A stretch of 10,431 nucleotides of DNA from JACQCE01 sp041484905 (GTDB lineage Bacteria > Nitrospirota > Nitrospiria > JACQCE01), in assembly GCA_041484905.1 (NCBI GenBank), contig JBGPIL010000076.1:1-10431 (forward strand). Direction: 5' to 3'. Each line of letters starts with the position of its first letter. Position 1 is the stretch's first letter. The notes beneath the pieces were generated by a model. It was not told the origin of the DNA, searched no databases, and was given only the letters and a program-made list of their open reading frames with translations. Of the stretch, positions 4,839-10,431 are shown piece after piece. Both the position numbers and the translations under genes were made by a program.

Positions 4839-5149
4839 CTAGAACGTTAGCCTGACCCGATACTGCAGCGTCGCCTCCTGGTCCTTGTTCACCGGCACGT
4901 CAAACTGCACCGTGTGCGCCTCGATCTTCTTATACTCATGCGACGTCTTGAGGATCTCCCAGTCGCCAGGAATGGGCTCGATGACGCTGACCGTAATGGG
5001 CGACTCTTTGTGGTTGCGGATCTTTACCTCGAACGCAACGTCATAGGTGTCGTTCGAAATCTTGTGCCAGTCGGTCTGCTTCCGCTCGGCGACGACGTCA
5101 AACGCGTCGCCCATCTTGAGTTTGAATGTCTCGTCCTTGGGCGTGTGGA
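4839..5149 (-). pseudogene. 3' fragment of a DUF4139-domain gene
   Basis: The reading frame ending at TAG 4839-4841 encodes the last ~100 residues of a DUF4139 protein: FKLKMGDAFDVVAERKQTDW, EVKIRNHKESPITV, EPIPGDWEIL, then FDVPVNKDQEATLQYRVRL. This is the conserved C-terminal edge of the family, whose full members run to several hundred residues with an N-terminal DUF4140 region. Family-like sequence continues in frame upstream of the first ATG (5112-5114; codons for FHTPKDETFKLK) up to about 5149. It stops exactly where the palindromic element begins, and an in-frame TAA lies inside that element. The 5' four-fifths of the gene are gone from this locus. A short product from ATG 5114 is possible but would lack most of the domain. 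The family's function is unsettled, so none is assigned. Confidence 0.8.
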
Positions 5150-5226
5150 AAAGGGGACAGGCTACTTTTTTGCCACGTTAGTCGGTAAGCATGGTGTTGC
5201 TCTTGAAAAAGTAGCACGTCCCCTTT
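5149..5226. repeat. Palindromic element, copy 2
   Basis: The left arm (5149-5170) has the same A-run, GGGGACAGGCTAC core and T-run as copy 1 at 1772-1854. The right arm (5206-5226) is its complement with two adjacent mismatches, and the loop of about 35 bases is unrelated to that of copy 1. One end cuts off the DUF4139 fragment and the other supplies part of the stop codon of the TPR lipoprotein gene (TAA at 5225-5227). It may act as a terminator for the transporter operon. Confidence 0.8.
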
Positions 5227-5995
5227 ATTTCATCTTCTCCCATAATCTCTTTGCCTGCGTCTGCCACGCGAGTGTTTCGGTCGGGTCGGCGTCGGTCTCG
5301 TTTAAAAAGAACGCCTGTTCCAATTGATGTTTGGCCTCCGCCTTCTGCCCCATGGCCGCCAACAGCTCGGCCAGCCGGAAATGGTTTTCGGGATTGTCGG
5401 GCGCCGTGGTCACGGCTTTCCGCAGATAGTCCAACCCCTTCTCTTCATCACCCAGGCTGATCGGCGGATCGGGGGCCTGACCGTAGAGTGAACCGAGCAG
5501 CCGATAGGGACCGGCGTGGTCGATCCGGGGATCCAACTCGGCCGCCCGTTTGCCCTCGCGGGCCATCTCCTCCAACTGGCTCATAGCGGAGTGCAGTTGC
5601 GAGAAGAGGCCGAGTGATGCGGCCAGGTAATAATGGGCATTTGCCTGTTTTGGTGCCGTTGCCACGGCCCGTCGGGCCAGCGCGATGGCCCGGGCGACAT
5701 CCTGCTCCTGCTGCGCGCGCTTGGATCCCGCAAATTGCGTGAGCCAAACATAAGCGCGGGCCGCCTTCCAGAGTCCTTCGGCTGCTTGTTCAGGCCGTTG
5801 CGCGGCCGCCTCATAATTGAGTGCCGCTTTCCGCACCCGTTCCGGTGTGCGCGGCGATCGATAGAACGATTCGCCGAACGTCATCGCCCCTTCCGCCTGG
5901 GGCAACGGCAGGGGCGGGACGGCAGGTGGGGGCGTGGCGCAGCTACAGACAATAACCCAGAGCAACAGACAGGATCGAAGCGCCCGGTCTCTCAT
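5225..5995 (-). CDS. TPR-repeat lipoprotein, TatT-like
   Basis: This 256-residue protein starts with a lipoprotein signal (hydrophobic residues 9-18, Cys19 as the probable acylation site in VCSC) and a Pro-rich linker (20-33), so it is membrane-anchored and faces the periplasm. The rest is helical and TPR-like, with units around 98-118 (ALARRAVATAP), 145-157 (GKRAAELDPRIDHAG), 183-201 (DEEKGLDYLRKAVTTAPDN) and 203-231 (ENHFRLAELLAAMGQKAEA). The block DHAGPYRLLGSLYGQAP followed by ISLGDEEKG resembles the TatT (TRAP transporter T-component) type of TPR lipoprotein, which partners periplasmic binding proteins. ATG at 5993-5995 overlaps the preceding stop as ATGA, so translation is coupled to the binding-protein gene. 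The C-terminus ends at a stop codon inside the palindromic element, so a few residues may have been lost or altered. Confidence 0.85.
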   Translation of the reverse strand: MRDRALRSCLLLWVIVCSCATPPPAVPPLPLPQAEGAMTFGESFYRSPRTPERVRKAALNYEAAAQRPEQAAEGLWKAARAYVWLTQFAGSKRAQQEQDVARAIALARRAVATAPKQANAHYYLAASLGLFSQLHSAMSQLEEMAREGKRAAELDPRIDHAGPYRLLGSLYGQAPDPPISLGDEEKGLDYLRKAVTTAPDNPENHFRLAELLAAMGQKAEAKHQLEQAFFLNETDADPTETLAWQTQAKRLWEKMK

Positions 5996-6843
5996 CGCGG
6001 TTTCCCCGCGCGTTCGAACGCCTCCTGCAATGGCGTCAGGACGTTCAAATCAACCGGCCCGAAGCCATCGGTCCGGAGTTCGGTCAGCAACTCGTGCGCG
6101 GTGGGATCGTCTTTCATCCCCAGCAGGGTCTGGATGATGGACTGCTGCACGGCGTCCGGCCGGCCGAGTGTCACGACCAGCGGCGGCGGCAACGGCCCGG
6201 TGGCGTGCAGGGCCTTCAATGATGCGCCTTCGGGCAGCGCCATGAGTGACGTGTCTTGTTCATCCGTGACCAGCAGGCCGTTCAGTTCACCCCGAACCAC
6301 CTGGCGCGCCGCGCGAAGCAGCCGGTCGGTCGGCTGGCAGTGAAAGGGCAATGTCGATGCCGTGCGCTGAAACAGGAGTCGCGCAACGGCCTCCGGCGTA
6401 TGGCAGAGTGTGCCGGCGACGTCGCCCGTGAGTTTTTCCCATGTGGTGATGGGATTGGTCGTGGAGACCAGCAGCCGATAGCGGTCTTCCGTGCGGCCGC
6501 CGGGCCGGGTGGCCAGTTGCGGCTGGAAATTGTAGGCGGAGCGATGCTCCAGATAATAGGGCACCGTGACGACGGCAAAGCGCGGTTTGATCTGCGATAA
6601 GACGATTCTGGCCTGCTCGTTCGTATTGACGTAGCGGCCGGTGATGGGGGGATGGCCGGGGAGATGGGCGCTCAGATAGTCGGCCCACCGGGCCATGAGC
6701 GGCGCCGCTTCTTCAGTGCTCCCCGGCGAGCCGGGCTGGATCAGGTCGAACAGCAGCGGGTCATCGGCGGCCGTCGCGGCCGATGCGGTGGAGGCCAGCA
6801 AGACTGCAATGACAGGCAGGATAACGCTTCGCAGACTCTTCAT
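5992..6843 (-). CDS. PhnD-like periplasmic binding protein
   Basis: The 283-residue protein has a Sec signal peptide (KSLR, hydrophobic 7-18, cleavage probably after ASTASA or SAATAA near residues 22-26) and the fold pattern of PhnD-type (phosphate/phosphonate ABC) binding proteins. Family-like blocks are WADYLSAHL (53-61), NEQARIVLSQIKPRFAVV (74-91), TTWEKLTGDVAGTL (133-146), the hinge-region LNGLLVTDEQD (188-197) and the C-terminal DGFGPVD (259-265). Cys147 and Cys169 could form a disulfide. No ABC permease or ATPase lies beside it. The gene lies between an RND transporter and a TPR lipoprotein, joined by ATGA overlaps at both ends. It probably presents a periplasmic ligand to that machine, and the ligand cannot be read from the sequence. 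The start ATG at 6841-6843 overlaps the transporter stop. Confidence 0.85.
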   Translation of the reverse strand: MKSLRSVILPVIAVLLASTASAATAADDPLLFDLIQPGSPGSTEEAAPLMARWADYLSAHLPGHPPITGRYVNTNEQARIVLSQIKPRFAVVTVPYYLEHRSAYNFQPQLATRPGGRTEDRYRLLVSTTNPITTWEKLTGDVAGTLCHTPEAVARLLFQRTASTLPFHCQPTDRLLRAARQVVRGELNGLLVTDEQDTSLMALPEGASLKALHATGPLPPPLVVTLGRPDAVQQSIIQTLLGMKDDPTAHELLTELRTDGFGPVDLNVLTPLQEAFERAGKPR

Positions 6844-9518
6844 GGCCGGCCCCCGGTGGTGTTGGATCGCCCGGATCGTCCAGATCGAATCAGGCGCTCA
6901 TGGATCGCGGGCAAGATGAAGATCGTGGCGACCATGATGCTGAACGTTCCCAACGCCATGATCTGCCCCAGGCTGGCGATGCCGCGGTGCTGCCCCAGCA
7001 TCAGACTGCCGAAAGCCAGCAGCGTCGTCAACGACGATAACGTCACTGATGTCGCAGTGCTTGTCTCCAGCATGGGGCGGTGCGGTTCTTCATACATCCG
7101 CTGGACCATCTGAATCCCGCCATCGATCCCGGTGCCGATCAGAATGGGCACGGCAAAGAAGTTCGCGAGGTTGAACGAAATGCCGAAGAGGCCCATGGCG
7201 CCCTCCAGCCAGACGAGGCCGGTCAGCAACGGCACAAAGGCCAGGAAAACGGCGCGTCCGCGCTGAAAGTGGAACCAGACAAGCGCCGCCACCACCGCCA
7301 GGCTCAAGAGCGCCGTTTGCTGAAACGACCGCCGCATGAGTCGGGTCGCTTCGTACGAGGTCACCGGCGGACCGGTCACCGTCGGATCGACCGTCCGCAG
7401 TTCGGTCACGAACTCCGCCATCGCCTTCGGGTCCCAGATATTCTTGGCCGGTGTGATCATGATCAGCTTCCGGGCATTCTGGCCGATGAACCGGTTGCGC
7501 ACCACCTCGGGCAGCGTGTCCGGTGTGACCTGAGCGGGATGAAGACGGGGCCGCCAGTGATCGAGCCGCTCGGCCAGATCGGCCATGAACGCCTGCTGGA
7601 ACCGCGCAAGCCGTCCGGCGACGGCGGGTCCTCCCGTGCGCAGCGCCCGTTCGGCCATATCGATCCGATCGATCAACGCGTGCACGCTCTTGATGTCGGC
7701 CTCGCGGCCGGCGGCAAAGAGTTTTTCTTCGATCAGTTCGAGGCCGTCGGCCATTCGCCGGAGCGCCTGACGGGTGGCGGCCACGGAGGCCGGATCGGCC
7801 GGGGCGTCGGTTCGCGGGGTCAAGGGTCGAAGCGCGACGGCGGCCTGTTCAAGCAACTGCCGCTTGTGATACTGCTCGGCCGGCAATATGTCGAGCAGGC
7901 TCGTCACCTTGCCCACCGTCGGCAGTTTGGATAATTGCCACGTCAGCCGCTCGGCGTCATCGAGCGTGTCGACCTGCGTGGCCGCAAACCAGGTTGATTC
8001 GCGGCTTTCCTTCATCAGCGCAAGCTCCCATTCGACCGATTCCAGTCCCTGGGATTGCAGGTTCAGTAAATTATCGTCAAACCGGAGCCGGACGGTCCAG
8101 ACCCCCAGGGCCACGGTGACCAGCACGGCGCCGGTCAGGACCAAGACGGGCCGGCGAACCAACGCCTGCAACGGGGCTAAACGCGTCAGGTGCAACCGGC
8201 CCCGTCTATCGGTACGGCGATCGTACAGCAGCAACAGGGCGGGATAGACGGTGAGCATCGCGATCAACGACAGCAGAATCCCGCTGCCTGCGATGAACCC
8301 CAACTCGGCCAGCGCCTTGAAGTCGGTCGCTAGCGCGCAGAAAAACGCGGCGGCGGCCGTCGCAGCACAGGTCAGGTTACCGACGGCAGCGGTGACCATC
8401 GCCTTGGTCAGCGCCTCTTCAACCGGCAGGCCCCGCTCCCGTTCTTCCATATAGCGCGCCAGCAGGTGCATCCCCCAGTTGATGCCGACGCCGATGATGA
8501 CGAGGATGAAGACCGCAGAGAGCAGATTGAGCTCGCCGATCGTCGCCGCCGTGAACCCCAGCGTCCAGACGATGCTGACAAGCAGCGTCAGTACCCCCAG
8601 CAGCGGCCGCCAGAGACTGCCGAAGGCCAGCGTAAATAGCAGCGACACGCCGATGACGGCGATGATCGTCGCCCGCATCATGTCCCGATTGGTCGTGCGC
8701 ATTTCATCCGATTGGAGCACAGGCCGGCCGGTCAGCCCTGCTGCCACGCCGGGTAAAGCGGCCCGGCTTTCGTTCAATGCCTTGCGGATGGCGGCCAGCG
8801 GTTCTTCGATCACCTCCGAGGTGGAATAGTCCTTCGGCACGTCGATCAGCATGACGAGAAACCGCCCGTTGTCGGTAAAGGTGTACCGATGCAGCCGGTT
8901 GTCATCAAATTGGGCCAAGGGGGAGCGGTAGGGACCATCTGTTGTGACGCTCTGGCTGAGCCCGTCGACCAGTGATCCCATGACATCGAAGAGGGCCGCT
9001 CCTGCTTGCTCCGAAGTGATCGGCCCCGACAGTTGGCGGCCGATCCAGCCGAGCAGCGCATCGATTCGGCCGCTTTTGAGGATGGGCGTGAGTTCCGGCG
9101 CCGTCCGTTCCGCCTGGTTCTTCAGCGCTTCGACCTGTTCCATATCCAGATAGAGCAGCAGGTTCTGGCCCAATTGTTCGGGACCGATCCGATACGTCAC
9201 CTGCCGGATCAGACCGGGCGAGCGGGCCAGACGTGCGGCCAGATCGTCCGCGAACGCTTCGGCCTTCCTGGGCTCCCGGCCGTCGATCACGACGTAGAGA
9301 AATTCTTGATCCTTGAAATTCTTGATAAAGTCGAGATAGATCTGCTGGAAGAGGAGTTTGTCCGAGACGAGCCGGTCCTGATCGCTGCTGACCGTCAGGC
9401 GGGTGGCGGCGAGCCAGCCGGCCGCCAGCGTGACAAGGGCCGCGATCAGCAAAATGGTCCACGGCCGCTTGCAGACGACCCGGGCAACACCTTGAAGGAG
9501 CAGGACAAACCAGCGCAT
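6840..9518 (-). CDS. RND/MMPL-family transporter, HpnN-like
   Basis: The 892-residue inner-membrane protein has the two-fold MMPL/RND layout. TM1 is at residues 20-38, then a periplasmic domain to about 282 with the motif YVVIDGREP. A first bundle at 283-432 contains the GVGINWGMHLLARYMEE block, and TM7 lies near 456-476. A second periplasmic domain (477-730) has a long helical insert (560-660). The second bundle at 735-871 contains PILIGTGIDGGIQMVQRMYEE, whose Asp is the family's proton-relay position. Length and the N-terminal KRPW...SSDQDRLVS pattern resemble HpnN, the hopanoid-associated transporter, but no hopanoid gene is adjacent, so substrate is open (a lipid or other hydrophobic compound is most likely). 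It is the first gene of a three-gene operon; its TGA overlaps the next ATG. The start ATG at 9516-9518 lacks a Shine-Dalgarno sequence and lies 11 bases after a predicted -10 box. Confidence 0.9.
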   Translation of the reverse strand: MRWFVLLLQGVARVVCKRPWTILLIAALVTLAAGWLAATRLTVSSDQDRLVSDKLLFQQIYLDFIKNFKDQEFLYVVIDGREPRKAEAFADDLAARLARSPGLIRQVTYRIGPEQLGQNLLLYLDMEQVEALKNQAERTAPELTPILKSGRIDALLGWIGRQLSGPITSEQAGAALFDVMGSLVDGLSQSVTTDGPYRSPLAQFDDNRLHRYTFTDNGRFLVMLIDVPKDYSTSEVIEEPLAAIRKALNESRAALPGVAAGLTGRPVLQSDEMRTTNRDMMRATIIAVIGVSLLFTLAFGSLWRPLLGVLTLLVSIVWTLGFTAATIGELNLLSAVFILVIIGVGINWGMHLLARYMEERERGLPVEEALTKAMVTAAVGNLTCAATAAAAFFCALATDFKALAELGFIAGSGILLSLIAMLTVYPALLLLYDRRTDRRGRLHLTRLAPLQALVRRPVLVLTGAVLVTVALGVWTVRLRFDDNLLNLQSQGLESVEWELALMKESRESTWFAATQVDTLDDAERLTWQLSKLPTVGKVTSLLDILPAEQYHKRQLLEQAAVALRPLTPRTDAPADPASVAATRQALRRMADGLELIEEKLFAAGREADIKSVHALIDRIDMAERALRTGGPAVAGRLARFQQAFMADLAERLDHWRPRLHPAQVTPDTLPEVVRNRFIGQNARKLIMITPAKNIWDPKAMAEFVTELRTVDPTVTGPPVTSYEATRLMRRSFQQTALLSLAVVAALVWFHFQRGRAVFLAFVPLLTGLVWLEGAMGLFGISFNLANFFAVPILIGTGIDGGIQMVQRMYEEPHRPMLETSTATSVTLSSLTTLLAFGSLMLGQHRGIASLGQIMALGTFSIMVATIFILPAIHERLIRSGRSGRSNTTGGRP

Positions 9519-9529
9519 AACGTCCGCAA

Positions 9530-9558
9530 AACGTAGCAGAGCGGGGGGAGTGAGTCAA
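9530..9558 (-). promoter_or_regulatory. Promoter of the transporter operon
   Basis: On the minus strand TTGACT (9553-9558, 5 of 6), exactly 17 bases, then TACGTT (9530-9535, 3 of 6). The ATG of the transporter follows 11 bases later, so the leader would be only about 4 bases. The -10 box is weak; spacing and position support the call. Confidence 0.45.
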
Positions 9559-9592
9559 TAGACGCTAACGCAGCGCTCACAATTGTAAATCT

Positions 9593-9632
9593 GATGGGGG
9601 TTATCAGGGGGAGAGCTGGAATCTCCCCCTGA
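9593..9632 (+). repeat. G-rich hairpin repeat, copy C
   Basis: GATGGGGGTTA leads into TCAGGGGGAGA (9604-9614), a 7-base loop and the perfect complement (9622-9632). Stem and lead match copy A read on the other strand, while the loop differs (GCTGGAA against GAACG). Here it lies in a divergent promoter region, so it cannot be a terminator for either neighbour, which argues for a mobile or regulatory repeat. The octamer GTCAATAG occurs on both sides (9554-9561 and 9650-9657). Confidence 0.75.
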
Positions 9633-9664
9633 TTTCAATAACGGAGCGGGTCAATAGCCGACGG

Positions 9665-9694
9665 TAGACGTTCCGTCGACGCAGCGTGTAGAAT
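9665..9694 (+). promoter_or_regulatory. Possible promoter of the VIT-family gene
   Basis: TAGACG (9665-9670, 4 of 6), 18 bases, then TAGAAT (9689-9694, 5 of 6). The ATG at 9703 is 8 bases past the -10 box, so transcription would begin on or next to the start codon. The -35 box is weak. Confidence 0.4.
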
Positions 9695-9702
9695 GGGGCG
9701 CT

Positions 9703-10431
9703 ATGGATTCGACCTCCATCTCAACGCCGTCTCCGTCCACGACCGTGCCGGGCGCCGCGAACCAGCACCATCAGTACCACGGCGAGGAATGGCACACGCC
9801 CAGGGGGCGGATGATTCGGGACGTGGTCTTCGGGTTCAACGACGGCCTGGTGACCGTCATCGGCTTCGTGGTGGGGGTGACCAGTTCGCTGGTCACGGCG
9901 CCGCTGGTGTTGCTGACCGGCATCGCGATGGCGGCCGCCGCCTCCCTCTCGATGGCGATCGGAGCCTATCTGTCGACCAAGTCGCAGAACGAATTTTTCC
10001 AGCGGGAAGTCCAGCGCGAGCGGCGGGAGATCGAAGAGCTTCCGGAGAAGGAACGGCAGGAGGTGGACGAGATCCTGACCGAGATGGGCTTCGAGCCGCA
10101 GGAGCGGGAGATCCTCTCAAAGCGGATCACCGGGAATAAGGACTTATGGATTCGATTCATGATGCGGGAAGAGTTGGGAATTTTGGATGAAGATTTTGAC
10201 AATCCGGTCAAGGCCGGCGCCGTGATGGGGACGTCATTCGTGTTGGGATCGATCCCGCCGCTGGTCCCCTATATGCTGCAGAGTGATGCCTTTCTCGCCA
10301 TGCAGTGGTCGATCGCCGTCGCACTAGTCGCCGCCTTCGGCGCGGGCGCGGCGAAAACGATCGTGGCCAAGACGGTCTGGTGGAAGAGCGGCCTGGAGAT
10401 GATGCTCTTGAGCGCGCTCGCGGCCGCCATC
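9703..10431 (+). CDS. VIT/CCC1-family iron/manganese transporter, 3' end missing
   Basis: The frame runs 243 residues from ATG 9703 to the window edge without a stop. The family hallmark RDVVFGFNDGLVT (residues 39-51) starts TM1 with Asp47, and TM2 carries MAAAASLSMAIGAYLS with Met84. Both positions line up with metal-translocation residues of characterised VIT1. Between TM2 and TM3 lies the cytoplasmic metal-binding helical domain (about 96-165), rich in Glu (EREEIEELPEKE) and ending in MMREELGI, the Met-Met-Glu arrangement of the VIT1 site. TM3 begins near 171 (AGAVMGTSFVLGSIPPLVP), TM4 near 200 and TM5 near 230. The protein should move Fe2+ or Mn2+ out of the cytoplasm and so detoxify iron. 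The His-rich N-terminus (HHQYHGEEWH) may bind metal. Probably only the last 10 to 20 residues are missing. The overlapping ATG at 9693 opens another frame and is rejected. Confidence 0.93.
   Translation, partial: MDSTSISTPSPSTTVPGAANQHHQYHGEEWHTPRGRMIRDVVFGFNDGLVTVIGFVVGVTSSLVTAPLVLLTGIAMAAAASLSMAIGAYLSTKSQNEFFQREVQRERREIEELPEKERQEVDEILTEMGFEPQEREILSKRITGNKDLWIRFMMREELGILDEDFDNPVKAGAVMGTSFVLGSIPPLVPYMLQSDAFLAMQWSIAVALVAAFGAGAAKTIVAKTVWWKSGLEMMLLSALAAAI

Noticed and set aside
7080..7934. A 284-residue plus-strand frame within the transporter gene.
   Set aside because: It is the antisense shadow of a G+C-rich gene whose own frame gives a complete MMPL protein; the shadow is rich in Arg, Gly and His with no domain.
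9693..10139. A 148-residue plus-strand frame starting 10 bases before the VIT gene.
   Set aside because: The frame starting at 9703 gives the unmistakable VIT1/CCC1 signature; the other is Gly- and Arg-rich out-of-frame sequence.

Overview
The window is G+C-rich chromosomal DNA from a Gram-negative-type bacterium: two proteins carry lipoprotein signal peptides, one a Sec-type signal peptide, and there is a large RND/MMPL inner-membrane transporter. An environmental lineage such as Nitrospirota would fit the gene content (HpnN-like MMPL protein, family-5 uracil-DNA glycosylase, VIT-type iron transporter). That placement is an impression from general knowledge; no single marker proves it.

Layout. 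Positions 1-798 (minus) hold the 5' part of an unrecognised lipoprotein gene. Positions 799-1018 are intergenic and carry two copies of a G-rich hairpin repeat. Positions 1019-1705 (minus) encode a family-5 uracil-DNA glycosylase. From about 1741 to 4734 lies a small accessory islet. Its left edge is a degenerate copy of a tRNA-Leu promoter plus the 5' half of that tRNA (1744-1895), split by an 83-bp palindromic element. Its right edge is the intact tRNA-Leu(UAA) (4697-4779) with a good promoter. Inside, all on the minus strand, are a HigBA-like toxin-antitoxin pair, a SWIM zinc-finger protein probably cotranscribed with it, and an orphan AbiEi-type antitoxin/regulator behind two tandem palindromes. 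No integrase or transposase is visible. After the tRNA come a 12-bp hairpin and a 3' fragment of a DUF4139 gene, cut off by a second copy of the palindromic element.

Positions 5225-9518 (minus) form a tightly coupled three-gene operon in the order MMPL/HpnN-like RND transporter, PhnD-like periplasmic binding protein, TPR (TatT-like) lipoprotein. Both junctions are ATGA overlaps, which suggests one envelope transport machine. A divergent intergenic region (9519-9702) holds a third G-rich hairpin and leads into a VIT/CCC1 iron/manganese transporter gene (9703 to the window end, plus strand, incomplete).

Main points of interest: (i) duplication of the promoter and 5' half of a tRNA around a defence/TA islet, the reverse of the usual tRNA-integration polarity; (ii) two intergenic repeat families, one sitting at both broken loci; (iii) -35/-10 pairs placed so close to start codons that several mRNAs look leaderless or nearly so; (iv) an AbiEi regulator with a paired palindromic operator but no toxin; (v) the RND, binding-protein and TPR-lipoprotein operon. 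All alignments and promoter calls were made by eye.
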